A model generated the notes under the pieces. That model worked only from the letters and a program-made list of their open reading frames with translations, searched no databases and was not told the origin of the DNA. From assembly GCA_037445895.1 (NCBI GenBank), contig JBBIJO010000003.1, forward strand, positions 1-64,000: DNA of 64,000 nt. The letters are read 5' to 3'. The translations under genes and the position numbers were made by a program. This document shows, piece after piece, positions 54,441-63,473 of this stretch (position 1 is the stretch's first letter; every line of letters starts with the position of its first letter). This DNA comes from JBBIJO01 sp037445895 (GTDB taxonomy: Bacteria; Bacteroidota; Ignavibacteria; Kapaibacteriales; UBA2268).

Positions 54441-55631
54441 ATGGGACCTTTGGTGCCAGACGTTGTAAGTAATAACCTGAACTTGATTTTAGCTTTTTTC
54501 ATTGGAATTGCCTTTGGTGCAATTCTTGAACAGGCTGGGTTTTCATCGACAAGGAAACTGGTGGGTTTATTCTATGGATACGACTTCACTGTTCTTAGGG
54601 TCTTTTTTACTGCTGGTGTTGTTGCAATGATAGGAGTTATGGCGCTTTCTCATTTTGGATTTATCGATATGAATTTAGTTTATGTAAACCCTACTTATCT
54701 TTGGTCGGCAATTATCGGGGGACTCATTATGGGTTTGGGGTTTGTGATTGGTGGTTTCTGTCCCGGCACAAGTATTTGTGCTGTTGCTATCGGAAAGGTT
54801 GATGCTATTATATTTGTTATAGGAGTATTTTTAGGAGTGTTGATTTTTGCGGAGGGATATCCAGCTTTCGAAGGGTTGTATAAATCCGAATTTTGGGGAA
54901 ATCCCAAAATATTTGAAACATTGAGTATTTCCCCAAATTTATTCGCTTTAGCGATGGTGTGCTTTGCTATGCTTGCATTTTGGTTTGTTGGATTAGTCGA
55001 AAGAAAAGTTAATAAAGAACCTTTGAAGCAATTTAAATTAAGACCATATTATATAGTTCTTTCTATCGTAGGATTTATTCTTTTAGTTTCGGCTTTTACT
55101 CTCAAGGATAGGAAGTCTGCTATTCTACAAGTTATTCAAGACGAACAGTATGTCAAATCGAACAAATTGGATGTAATGAACGTCGATGAATTTGCTTTCC
55201 GGTTGATGGACAATGAAGAAGAACTCGAAGTTGTCGATTTTAGGGAACCGAATGATGCAAAAACATTGCCTTTACCAAAATCCAAACTTTATACTATCGA
55301 TAATTTATTCGAGAAGGAACCAAGCAAACATTTGCAAGTTCGAGGGAAAAAATATGTGATTGTTGCTAATGATGAGTTTACGGAACGGAAAATCGGGGTG
55401 ATTGTAAATGAATTAGGGTTGAATAGAATGATGATTCTCGAAGGTGGGCTAAATTATTTTAAAGAACAAATAATCAATTTCAAACCGATTCAAAATCCTA
55501 AAACTTTGCTCGAAAGCTATACTAATCGGTTCCGGGAGAAAGCTAGCAAAATTATTCCTGTTCTTATAAATCGAAATAGAACGCTTCAACCAATAGAAAA
55601 AAAACAACAGAGAGTTCTTGGGGGTTGTTAA
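54441..55631 (+). CDS. YeeE/YedE transporter half fused to rhodanese-like domain lacking its cysteine, with Gly-Gly-Cys C-terminus
   Basis: A 396-residue protein. Residues 1-235 are membrane helices of the other YeeE/YedE half, with GGFCPGTSICAVAIG. Residues of about 240-350 form a rhodanese-like fold (LEVVDFREPNDAKTLP; KKYVIVANDEFTERKIGVIVNELGLNRMMILEGGLNYF), but the active-site Cys position reads Asn (VANDE). The last three residues are Gly-Gly-Cys, the only Cys in the soluble part. A C-terminal GGC recalls the sulfur-carrying arm of SoxY (GGCGG), so it may carry sulfur from the permease; this is inference. It ends the operon, 70 bases before the tRNA-His. Confidence 0.87.
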   Translation: MGPLVPDVVSNNLNLILAFFIGIAFGAILEQAGFSSTRKLVGLFYGYDFTVLRVFFTAGVVAMIGVMALSHFGFIDMNLVYVNPTYLWSAIIGGLIMGLGFVIGGFCPGTSICAVAIGKVDAIIFVIGVFLGVLIFAEGYPAFEGLYKSEFWGNPKIFETLSISPNLFALAMVCFAMLAFWFVGLVERKVNKEPLKQFKLRPYYIVLSIVGFILLVSAFTLKDRKSAILQVIQDEQYVKSNKLDVMNVDEFAFRLMDNEEELEVVDFREPNDAKTLPLPKSKLYTIDNLFEKEPSKHLQVRGKKYVIVANDEFTERKIGVIVNELGLNRMMILEGGLNYFKEQIINFKPIQNPKTLLESYTNRFREKASKIIPVLINRNRTLQPIEKKQQRVLGGC

Positions 55632-55662
55632 TTGGTTAATTTCAGTTGGTTCCGAAAAAGTT

Positions 55663-55693
55663 TTTTACAAATGATGATATTTTATTAATTTTG
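55663..55693 (+). promoter_or_regulatory. Promoter of tRNA-His
   Basis: TAATTTTG at 55686-55693 is a consensus -7 box 12 bases before the tRNA; a T-rich -33 box lies about 19 bases upstream. The tRNA is thus transcribed independently of the sulfur operon. Confidence 0.55.
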
Positions 55694-55704
55694 TTTTTCG
55701 ATAT

Positions 55705-55781
55705 GGCGAGCTTAGCTCAGTTGGAAGAGCATCAGATTGTGGCTCTGAGGGTCACGGGTTCGAGCCCCGTAGCTCGCCCCA
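55705..55781 (+). tRNA. tRNA-His (GUG)
   Basis: A full cloverleaf: acceptor GCGAGCT/AGCTCGC, D-stem GCTC/GAGC, anticodon stem TCAGA/TCTGA with the loop TTGTGGC (anticodon GTG at 55739-55741), T-arm ACGGG TTCGAGC CCCGT. The G at 55705 is the G-1 characteristic of tRNA-His, facing C73. The gene encodes its own CCA at 55779-55781. No isoacceptor or other tRNA is adjacent. Confidence 0.97.
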
Positions 55782-55854
55782 ATTGATTAGTCTATAATAC
55801 CTTTTAATTCCCTTTTTGTTATTTTTGTATTTGTTTAATTTTTTTGGTTATACA

Positions 55855-57894
55855 ATGAAACAAACATTGGCATTATCATTGTTAATTGCTTTACTATTTA
55901 ATTTTTGTTCTACAAACAACGAAAGTGGCAAGATGAGATTGGTCGACAAACAAACAATACAAAAAACAATTAAAGTTTTAGTTGAAAAATATGGGGAACG
56001 AGACCGGGAAAGAATCGAGCGAGGTGTGAACCAAGTAGCAAATTTTTGGTATGAAGTCGATGGCTCGAAAAAAGATTTTTTTGAATTTTGCTCTAAAAAT
56101 TTTGTTCCAAAATCCGACACGTTAGATGAAGTATTCACTCGGCTTTCAAATTATTTCGAGGTATTAGGCGGATATTTTAACAAAATAACGCTCGAATTGA
56201 ACCGCCGACTCCATCTCGATATGGGCGAAATTATGCCAATCGATTTAATGTTTGCTGGCTACGACCCATCAGCAAATTTAACCACCGATTTTTTCAGAAA
56301 TAAAATTGCTTTCTATGTTATTTTGAACTTTCCAAATTATTCGCTCGACGAAAAAAATACATTAGGACGTAAATGGTCCCGGAAAGAATGGGCTTTTGCT
56401 CGTCTGGGGGATATATTTACCTCCCGCGTTCCTGCGGAGTTTCTTCAAAAAATTTCGGAAGCTACTACTGCAGCCGATTCCTACATCTCAGAATACAATA
56501 TCTATGTTGGAAATCTTATCGATGATAAGGGAAACACTTATTTCCCGAAGGATAAAAAACTAATTTCGCACTGGAACCTAAGGGATGAGATTAAGTCTTT
56601 GTATGGCAAGGACAATGGTTTGTTCAAACAACAAATGATATATCGAGTGATGAAACATATAATTAACCAGACTATTCCGCAGCAAGTTATAAATAATTCG
56701 GAATATCAGTGGAACCCATTCAAAAATATATTGTTTCAAAATGGAAAAGAATTGCCTTTCAAGACCGAACCCAATACACGATACCAACACTTATTGAATA
56801 ACTTCCTTGTTCGCAAGGCTGTCGATAAATTTTATCCTGAATATCCTACCTATATCAAACGAAAATTCGAATTGGAGTTTGAAATCTCCGAAAAAGACAT
56901 TGAAAAACTTTTTATCGATTTGATTTCATCGCCGACAGTCAGTAAAGTTGCAGAATTAATTAAAAAGCGATTGGGACGCAATCTTGAGCCATTCGATTTG
57001 TGGTATGACGGATTCAAAGCTCGCAGTGCAATCCCCGAAGATGAACTTTCATTAACAACTAAAACCAAATACCCCAACCGCGAAGCGTTTGCAAAAGACT
57101 TACCAACTATTTTAATGAAACTTGGCTTCACATCTGAGCTTGCTAATTTTATTGCCTCGAACGTTGAAGTTGACCCTTCACGTGGCGCTGGACATGCTTG
57201 GGGGGCGCAAATGCGTTCCGAAAAGGCACATCTTCGCACACGAATTGGCAAAGATGGAATGGATTACAAAGGATATAACATCGCAATTCACGAATTCGGA
57301 CACAACGTTGAGCAAACCTTAACTTTGCAAAAAGTCGATTATTATATGCTTAATGGAGTGCCAAACACTGCATTCACAGAGGCAATGGCGTTTATTTTCC
57401 AAAAACGAGACCTCGAACTTCTTGGGATAAAAAATCCCAATGCAAATGCAACTCATTTAATGGCATTGGATAATTTCTGGGCTGCTTACGAAATTATGGG
57501 TGTGGCGCTTGTCGATATTTACGTATGGAATTGGATGTATCAAAATCCAAATGCTACCGCCGAAGAATTGAAAAATGCAACTATCAAAATAGCGAAGGAA
57601 GTTTGGAATAAATATTATGCCCCTGTTTTTGGTGTGAAAGACGAGCCTATTTTAGCGATTTACTCACATATGATTGACTATCCTCTTTATCTTTCAGCAT
57701 ATCCATTGGGGCATATCATTGAATTTCAGATTGAAAGAAGCATCGAAGGGAAGAACCTTGCCGATGAACTTTATAGAATTTTGACTCAAGGTAGAATTAC
57801 TCCACAAATTTGGGTGGAAAATGCGGTTGGAAGCGAGATTTCAACGAAACCAATGATTGAGTCCGCCGAGGAGGCGCTCAAATTTGTTAATTAG
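55855..57894 (+). CDS. HEXXH zinc-metallopeptidase lipoprotein
   Basis: A 679-residue lipoprotein (signal ALSLLIALLFNFC, lipobox Cys near residue 18). The zinc motif is NIAIHEFGHNVEQ, with an Glu-containing helix about 30 residues on (NTAFTEAMAF), the gluzincin pattern of HEXXH...E. The first 400 residues are mainly helical. It is not a true M49 dipeptidyl peptidase III, which has the longer HEXXXH. M3-like oligopeptidases share the HEFGH, but the rest of the sequence does not clearly fit. A periplasmic or surface peptidase or di-/oligopeptidase is likely. The ATG at 55855 is chosen because it begins the signal; a longer in-frame TTG start is unlikely. Confidence 0.78.
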   Translation: MKQTLALSLLIALLFNFCSTNNESGKMRLVDKQTIQKTIKVLVEKYGERDRERIERGVNQVANFWYEVDGSKKDFFEFCSKNFVPKSDTLDEVFTRLSNYFEVLGGYFNKITLELNRRLHLDMGEIMPIDLMFAGYDPSANLTTDFFRNKIAFYVILNFPNYSLDEKNTLGRKWSRKEWAFARLGDIFTSRVPAEFLQKISEATTAADSYISEYNIYVGNLIDDKGNTYFPKDKKLISHWNLRDEIKSLYGKDNGLFKQQMIYRVMKHIINQTIPQQVINNSEYQWNPFKNILFQNGKELPFKTEPNTRYQHLLNNFLVRKAVDKFYPEYPTYIKRKFELEFEISEKDIEKLFIDLISSPTVSKVAELIKKRLGRNLEPFDLWYDGFKARSAIPEDELSLTTKTKYPNREAFAKDLPTILMKLGFTSELANFIASNVEVDPSRGAGHAWGAQMRSEKAHLRTRIGKDGMDYKGYNIAIHEFGHNVEQTLTLQKVDYYMLNGVPNTAFTEAMAFIFQKRDLELLGIKNPNANATHLMALDNFWAAYEIMGVALVDIYVWNWMYQNPNATAEELKNATIKIAKEVWNKYYAPVFGVKDEPILAIYSHMIDYPLYLSAYPLGHIIEFQIERSIEGKNLADELYRILTQGRITPQIWVENAVGSEISTKPMIESAEEALKFVN

Positions 57895-58194
57895 AGTTGA
57901 TTGTTAGTAGGGATGGATGAAAATTGGTTTAGGAACAAATGTAGTGGAATTTGTTTTATCTTTTGGATATTTTTATATAATTTGCAATAATAATTATAAT
58001 TGCACTAATTATAATCGCATAGCTTTGCCGGCGAGGCCTAATTTTCCTCTTTTGGGAGTTTTTGGCTATTATCCGTATTCGGACTCATTTCAAGAATCCG
58101 AAAAACTCACACAAAAAGTAAGGCTTCCAGCAAAATACAATCCCCGTTCTTTCTCTATTTGCTTTGTTTTTAGTTATACTTTTTTCTTTTAAGA
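57895..58194. other. 300-base gap before T9SS plug gene
   Basis: A 91-codon frame (57917-58192) is open but is rich in Asn/Tyr/Phe with no family match or good ribosome site, so I do not call it. No RNA gene or repeat is evident. Confidence 0.35.
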
Positions 58195-59532
58195 ATGAGA
58201 TTGTTGTTTAAAGTAATATTTTTATTTTACTCCGTTAATTTATTATTTGGTTTCGATTCGGATACTTTGAGTAGGGTACCACGGAAACCGATAGTAAGAT
58301 TTATTAGAATTTTCGGGGAAAAGTCCGAACAAAATCCTCCAATACTGATTCTTAGAACCTCAAATTCCGGAATTAACCCAGAAATAGGCGATGCCCATCT
58401 TGTTGTTGAATTCGATGTTGATTCGAGAGTTCCTCCGAATTTGTATGCTCGGTTTTTTCATTGTTCATACGATTGGAATGAAGATGAGAACATTTTTCTC
58501 AACGATATAACTGCACATCGCACAAGTAACATTTTTTGGGAGTCTGCCCCTATTAATTCTAAGTATTATTCATTTCGCGGGCGAATAACTATTCCCAATG
58601 AGCAGGTTAAATTCAGTTTTGCCGGAAATTGGAAAATTAAGCTTTTCGATTATGAGAATCCCGATTTGCCGTTAGCCGAAGCCAGATTCTTTATTGTTTC
58701 GCCACTTGTTGATGGTAAAATGACATTTTATTCCGATTTTTATAAACCCGAAAAGAATGTTACAGCTTCGGCTTTCGACGTAGAAGTGTCTGTTTTTAGT
58801 TCCAAGACTTCAAATATCATAGAAAACAATCTTCATAGTGTGATACTTTACAGAAACCATCGTTGGAGCGAACCTTTTGTTATCTCTCAGTTTACTTTCA
58901 ATGCTTTTAACAACAACCTTTTTCGGTATAAGTTCGAAACACAGATATATGGTTTTGTTTCGATGGGAAAAGTCTTTAGAATTGATGGTATTCCAGCAGA
59001 AAACGGTTATCGGGTATTAAATCTTTCCGATTTAGCTCTTTATCCTTCGATATCAAGTGTTGTAAGAATGCCACTTTCCGATATTCGCCGCCGCGGAAGC
59101 TACATCGAATCGCACGACGATGGTGCAATGATTACAACCTTTATAACTCCTAATTATGATGATTACGTTTATATGGAATTTATTCTCGACCCCGAAGGAT
59201 GGAAAACCGATAACGATGTGTTTGTTGTAGGTTCTTTTAACAATTGGGAACCCACTCGCGATTGGCAAATGTATTACGATGATAAAAACAGGTTGTATAG
59301 GCTTCGTCAATGGGTTCGGCGCGCTCGCCATAATTATCTTTATGCAACTGCAAGAGTCAATTCCGACAATAGTACAATCGAGAAAATTGCCTTCGATGAA
59401 TTCGAAGGAAATACTGTTACAAGTGGGCATACCTTTATAGCTTTCGTGTATTACCGAAATACAGGTTACGGAGGTTACGACGAAATAGTAGGTGTTGTTG
59501 CTGGCTCTTATTTCTCGTCCACTTTTCGTTAA
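58195..59532 (+). CDS. Type IX secretion system plug protein (DUF5103) with glycogen-binding-like C-terminal domain
   Basis: A 445-residue exported protein. The signal (LLFKVIFLFYSVNLLFG) precedes the DUF5103 domain: GDAHLVVEFDVDSRVPPNLYARFFHCSYDWNEDENIFLNDI and VKFSFAGNWKIKLFDYENPDLPLAEARFFIV. In T9SS this family plugs the translocon, which agrees with the putative T9SS-tailed proteins nearby. The C-terminal 110 residues resemble an E-set/CBM48 domain (FVVGSFNNWEPTRDWQMYYDDKNRLYRLRQW). Confidence 0.83.
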   Translation: MRLLFKVIFLFYSVNLLFGFDSDTLSRVPRKPIVRFIRIFGEKSEQNPPILILRTSNSGINPEIGDAHLVVEFDVDSRVPPNLYARFFHCSYDWNEDENIFLNDITAHRTSNIFWESAPINSKYYSFRGRITIPNEQVKFSFAGNWKIKLFDYENPDLPLAEARFFIVSPLVDGKMTFYSDFYKPEKNVTASAFDVEVSVFSSKTSNIIENNLHSVILYRNHRWSEPFVISQFTFNAFNNNLFRYKFETQIYGFVSMGKVFRIDGIPAENGYRVLNLSDLALYPSISSVVRMPLSDIRRRGSYIESHDDGAMITTFITPNYDDYVYMEFILDPEGWKTDNDVFVVGSFNNWEPTRDWQMYYDDKNRLYRLRQWVRRARHNYLYATARVNSDNSTIEKIAFDEFEGNTVTSGHTFIAFVYYRNTGYGGYDEIVGVVAGSYFSSTFR

Positions 59533-59534
59533 TT

Positions 59535-60830
59535 CTATTTGGAATGTAATCTTTTGCTTTTGCTTGATTCATACTCGAGTTGGAGGATACGAATCTCTTG
59601 GTCAAGTAGTTTTTGATCGCGCCGAGCCATCACTATCTTTGCAGTTTCAATTGAGCGTTCAAAGCTGCCTAATGTAGAATTACTCCTATCGCCTCCCCAC
59701 GTAAACGATGGAATATATTTAGGTAATAGCCCGCTATGGTAAATGTTGCAACAAATTCCAGCAATAGTTCCTGAATTGAATGATGTATTGATGGCAGTTT
59801 TAGTATGGTCTCCGCAAATTAACCCCAAAAATGTTCGTCCTGTATCGAAACTCTCGGTTTCAATACGTACCGAAATTGATTCATAAGTATTTTTTAAATC
59901 CGATGTTGTTGTTCCAGCGCCAATATTGACCCATTCTCCAATGTAAGAATGCCCCAGGAACCCGTAATGTTGCTTATTTGAATAGGCTTGTAGTATCGAA
60001 TTTTCGATTTCACCCCCGACTTTACAGACTTCACCAATAGAAGTTCCTTGAAATATAGTAGAGCCGGATTTGATATTTGTTCTATTGCCAATAAACACGG
60101 GCCCTTCTATGAAAGTAAATGGTTGAATTTGAACTCCCTCCCCAAGAATTATGGGACCCTTTGACGCATCGAGAACTACATTAGTAGAAATATATGAATC
60201 TTTACCAATTGTTATTAAGTCTTCATTTATGAGTGAAATGCTGTTGCGTTTTAGTTGTTCGAAGTCAGCAAAATTGTCAAAAAATTTGAAATCTTCTGCA
60301 ATACAATCAGAATTGTATTCAATGGCATCCCAAAGAAAGTTTATGATTCTTGGGGGCTCGATTGAAGTTTTTGGGAGTTTGTTAGAATATTTCTCAAGAA
60401 TTAGCGGGAAGAATTCCAGATCGAAATCAGTAGGATTAACAATATCGTTTCGAGCAAGATATAAAGCAAGTGGAATGCCATTGGTTGCGAAAACAACCGA
60501 TTTTGTTAGTTGTTGGGTAGCAAGGAATTTTTCGTAAGCTTCGAATAAGGACTGCCAAAATTTTTCTGTTGGCAAAATGCCTGCATTGATTATTAATACG
60601 TTGCCAAACACTACATTGTCGGTATCGATGTTGAACTTTTTTAGAAACAACTCGAGGGTATTTTTCCGGTGGGAATGGAATAATATCTTTGCAGAGGGGA
60701 ATCGACGTTGAATTTTTTCGAAGATACGAAAAGCTCCACACCGCACTTCCCACTGCATATGAAGGATACTGAAAGGATATAGGCTTCGAACATATTCATT
60801 CTCGAAAATGAGAATATAATCGGGCGACAT
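59535..60830 (-). CDS. GlmU-like putative sugar nucleotidyltransferase (Bacteroidota type)
   Basis: A 431-residue protein. The N-terminus has the Bacteroidota GlmU-like variant (FENEYVRSLYPFSILHMQWEVRCGAFRIFEKI) instead of the usual LAGGxGTR loop. The C-terminus is a left-handed beta-helix of hexapeptide repeats (IGKDSYISTNVVLDASKGPIILGEGVQI; SYIGEWVNIGAGTTTSDLKN). Family members are taken to be sugar-phosphate nucleotidyl/acyltransferases, but catalysis is unproven for this branch. The start ATG overlaps the FKBP stop by one base. Confidence 0.87.
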   Translation of the reverse strand: MSPDYILIFENEYVRSLYPFSILHMQWEVRCGAFRIFEKIQRRFPSAKILFHSHRKNTLELFLKKFNIDTDNVVFGNVLIINAGILPTEKFWQSLFEAYEKFLATQQLTKSVVFATNGIPLALYLARNDIVNPTDFDLEFFPLILEKYSNKLPKTSIEPPRIINFLWDAIEYNSDCIAEDFKFFDNFADFEQLKRNSISLINEDLITIGKDSYISTNVVLDASKGPIILGEGVQIQPFTFIEGPVFIGNRTNIKSGSTIFQGTSIGEVCKVGGEIENSILQAYSNKQHYGFLGHSYIGEWVNIGAGTTTSDLKNTYESISVRIETESFDTGRTFLGLICGDHTKTAINTSFNSGTIAGICCNIYHSGLLPKYIPSFTWGGDRSNSTLGSFERSIETAKIVMARRDQKLLDQEIRILQLEYESSKSKRLHSK

Positions 60831-61255
60831 TATTCTGCTTTAATTAGTTCGACTTCAATTATAAGTTTTGAATTTGGCGGTATATTCCGGAATGAACGAT
60901 TTCCAAAACCTAGTTCAGGCGGGATTATTAATTTCCTTTTTCCTCCAACTCTCATTGTTGCTACCCCTTCTTCGAGTCCTTCGATTGCATCTTTATTACC
61001 AAGGATAAATGACATTGGAATTCCGCTTTTGTATGTGTCTTCGATTATAGTCCCATCCTCGGTTTTCATAATAAAGTTAATTTTAACTTTCTGTTTTGTT
61101 CTTGGGATTTCTCCACTTCCAATGAAGATGTCGTAATATTGTAAGCCCGAAGGCGTTGTAATCCATTTTTCCGATTCTTTGCTTACTTTGGAAGAACTAC
61201 AAGAGAAAAGAAAGATTAAAATTGTTCCCATTAGTAGCAAACTAAATGTTTTCAT
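60830..61255 (-). CDS. FKBP-type peptidyl-prolyl cis-trans isomerase lipoprotein
   Basis: A 141-residue lipoprotein: signal and lipobox LLMGTILIFLFSCSSS, then one FKBP domain (ITTPSGLQYYDIFIGSGEIPRTKQKVKINF; MSFILGNKDAIEGLEEGVATMRVGGKRKLIIPPELGFG; LIIEVELI). It catalyses proline isomerisation of exported proteins. It lies 26 bases after pyrG and overlaps the GlmU-like gene, so the three form a likely transcript. Confidence 0.92.
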   Translation of the reverse strand: MKTFSLLLMGTILIFLFSCSSSKVSKESEKWITTPSGLQYYDIFIGSGEIPRTKQKVKINFIMKTEDGTIIEDTYKSGIPMSFILGNKDAIEGLEEGVATMRVGGKRKLIIPPELGFGNRSFRNIPPNSKLIIEVELIKAE

Positions 61256-61281
61256 ACTTCCTCCAATCAGTCTAGATAAAT

Positions 61282-62895
61282 TTATATTGCAATTTTTGAT
61301 TTCCTGAATTTGAGCGCTGCTTTGATAAAACTTATGAACAGAGGAGCTCCGGTTACCGCTCGCGATTTGAGTTCAGGATGGAATTGTGTTCCAACAAACC
61401 AAGGATGATCACTTAGTTCAATCATTTCGACGAGTTTACCATCGGGTGAAAGCCCGCTCATAACCATTCCATTTTGCTCTAACAATTCACGATACTTATT
61501 GTTTACTTCGTAGCGGTGTCTGTGTCTTTCATAAATCAGCTCCGAATTATATGCTTGGTGGGCAATTGTATGAGGTTGAATTGCACAGGGGTATTGTCCA
61601 AGCCGCATTGTTCCGCCTTTGTTGCGTATGGATTTTTGCTCTTCCATTAAATCAATAACGTTATGGGAAACTTTTTTCTCGAATTCTGTTGAATTAGATT
61701 CTGGCAAATTACAAACATTCCTGGCAAACTCGATTATTGCACACTGCAAACCGAGGCAGATTCCGAAGAAAGGTATTTTTCTTTCTCGAACAAATTTAAT
61801 TGCATTGATTTTACCTTCGATGCCTCTTTTCCCGAATCCTGGGCCTACAAGAATTCCATCCAGATGTCCGAGAAGTTCCTCGCAATTTTCTTCGGTGATT
61901 AACTCCGAGTCTATCAATTCAACATCGACAGCGGTATTATTTATCGAACCAGCATGAATAAAAGCTTCGAGTATGCTCTTGTATGAATCCCGATAGCGAA
62001 CATATTTGCCAACAAGTCCAATTGTTACCTTATGTTGGGGGCTTTTAATTTTGCGAACGAAGGATTTCCACTCTTCAAAGTCAAGGCCGTTTGGTTTGAT
62101 ATTAAGTTTTCGTAATACTATACGGTCCATATTATGCCTTAACATAATTAGAGGAACTTCGTAGATTGTTTCGGCGTCGGGTAGGTCGATAACCGATTCT
62201 TCTTCGACGTTACAGAATAAAGCAATTTTCGATTTGACGTCTTTCGAAAGTCGGGCTTCGCTACGGCATAAAATAATATCTGGAACAATCCCATGTTCCA
62301 TTAAATCTTTAACCGAATGTTGGGTTGGTTTAGTTTTCAATTCTCCAGCACTTTTAATAAAAGGCACATAAGTGAGAATAATGTTTATTGCATTTTTTGA
62401 ACCACGTTCGATAGCAAATTGACGAGCAGCTTCGAGGAATGGCAAAGATTCAATATCTCCAACAGTTCCGCCAATTTCAACAATTACGAACTGATATTTT
62501 CCATCGAAAACCGAAATCCTGCGTTTAATTTCATCGGTTATGTGGGGGATAACTTGCACAGTCTTTCCTAAATATTCTCCTTTTCTTTCTCTCATAATGA
62601 CTGTGTAGTAAACTTGCCCTGCGGTAGTGTTATTGTCCTTATTTAAAGAGCAACCAAGAAATCGCTCGTAATGGCCTAAATCAAGATCTGTTTCTGCTCC
62701 GTCGTCTGTAACATAAACTTCGCCGTGTTGGAACGGATTCATTGTCCCGGGATCGACATTGATGTAAGGGTCTAATTTCATAATTGTGACAGAAAAACCA
62801 CGTTGCTTTAAAAGCAAACCTAATGATGCTGCGGCTATCCCCTTCCCGAGCGATGAAACTACACCCCCATAAATAAAAATGTAATTCGTAATCAC
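61282..62895 (-). CDS. pyrG: CTP synthase
   Basis: Makes CTP from UTP, ATP and glutamine. The synthetase domain starts ITNYIFIYGGVVSSLGKGIAAASL and has FQHGEVYVTDDGAETDLDLGHYERF; the C-terminal glutaminase has the nucleophile Cys (GICLGLQCAI) and HPELKSR. At 537 residues the length is normal. The start codon is GTG at 62895, 32 bases below a TATATTTG promoter; the SD-like AAAGGA is very close to it. Confidence 0.97.
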   Translation of the reverse strand: MITNYIFIYGGVVSSLGKGIAAASLGLLLKQRGFSVTIMKLDPYINVDPGTMNPFQHGEVYVTDDGAETDLDLGHYERFLGCSLNKDNNTTAGQVYYTVIMRERKGEYLGKTVQVIPHITDEIKRRISVFDGKYQFVIVEIGGTVGDIESLPFLEAARQFAIERGSKNAINIILTYVPFIKSAGELKTKPTQHSVKDLMEHGIVPDIILCRSEARLSKDVKSKIALFCNVEEESVIDLPDAETIYEVPLIMLRHNMDRIVLRKLNIKPNGLDFEEWKSFVRKIKSPQHKVTIGLVGKYVRYRDSYKSILEAFIHAGSINNTAVDVELIDSELITEENCEELLGHLDGILVGPGFGKRGIEGKINAIKFVRERKIPFFGICLGLQCAIIEFARNVCNLPESNSTEFEKKVSHNVIDLMEEQKSIRNKGGTMRLGQYPCAIQPHTIAHQAYNSELIYERHRHRYEVNNKYRELLEQNGMVMSGLSPDGKLVEMIELSDHPWFVGTQFHPELKSRAVTGAPLFISFIKAALKFRKSKIAI

Positions 62896-62926
62896 TTTCC
62901 TTTAATATTTGTTTTTAAAATAAATT

Positions 62927-62957
62927 CAAATATAAAAAAGTAAGGGGTAGTTTTAAA
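62927..62957 (-). promoter_or_regulatory. Probable promoter of pyrG
   Basis: On the minus strand TATATTTG (complement of 62927-62934) matches TAnnTTTG; TTTA (complement of 62954-62957) sits 19 bases upstream as an imperfect -33 box. It precedes the pyrG GTG start by 32 bases. Confidence 0.5.
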
Positions 62958-62977
62958 GACTATCCCTAAATTAATTT

Positions 62978-63472
62978 TTACTTTTGCGATTGGAGAAGCA
63001 ATTTCCTTGTGTAGGGAATTAATCCACCTGCTTCGATTATTGCTAAACGCGATTTGTGATGCGGAATCGTCTTAAATTCTTTCTTTATGGTTTTGTTAAT
63101 AATCTTGTCGGACAAAAGTTCGAGTTCGTCACCAATGCTTGCTTCGATTTCCGGACAAATAATTGTTGACAATCCTAGATTAATGCTATTTTGGAGAAAA
63201 ATCCTTGCGAAATTTTTTGCGACAACGCGTATATCGTAACCCTTCAAGGTGGACACTGCTTGTTCGCGCGAAGAACCACAACCAAAGTTTTTTCCTGCCA
63301 CGATTACATCTCCGGACTCGAACCTATTTTCGGTGAGTAGTTGATGTAGTTCTTTAATATCGCCAAATGCATATTGTGGAGTTTCGCTCGGCAGAACTGT
63401 TGCCATATATCGCCCTGGATAAATAATATCTGTTGAGACATCGTCACCGAGAACATATATTACTCGTGCCAT
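62978..63472 (-). CDS. leuD: 3-Isopropylmalate dehydratase small subunit
   Basis: A 164-residue aconitase swivel-domain subunit of leucine synthesis. Signatures: GDDVSTDIIYPGRYM, VAGKNFGCGSSREQAV, ARIFLQNSINLGL and the C-terminal IEAGGLIPYTRK. It is the short archaeal-type LeuD, matching the archaeal-type LeuC encoded one base upstream. The product isomerises 2- to 3-isopropylmalate. A homoaconitase role is possible with related pairs. Confidence 0.93.
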   Translation of the reverse strand: MARVIYVLGDDVSTDIIYPGRYMATVLPSETPQYAFGDIKELHQLLTENRFESGDVIVAGKNFGCGSSREQAVSTLKGYDIRVVAKNFARIFLQNSINLGLSTIICPEIEASIGDELELLSDKIINKTIKKEFKTIPHHKSRLAIIEAGGLIPYTRKLLLQSQK

Positions 63473-63473
63473 A

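Noticed and set aside
55855..57894. Dipeptidyl peptidase III (M49)
   Set aside because: M49 needs HEXXXH; here the motif is HEXXH (HEFGH).
57917..58192. 91-codon plus-strand ORF
   Set aside because: No ribosome site, odd Asn/Tyr/Phe-rich composition and no recognisable family; judged non-coding.
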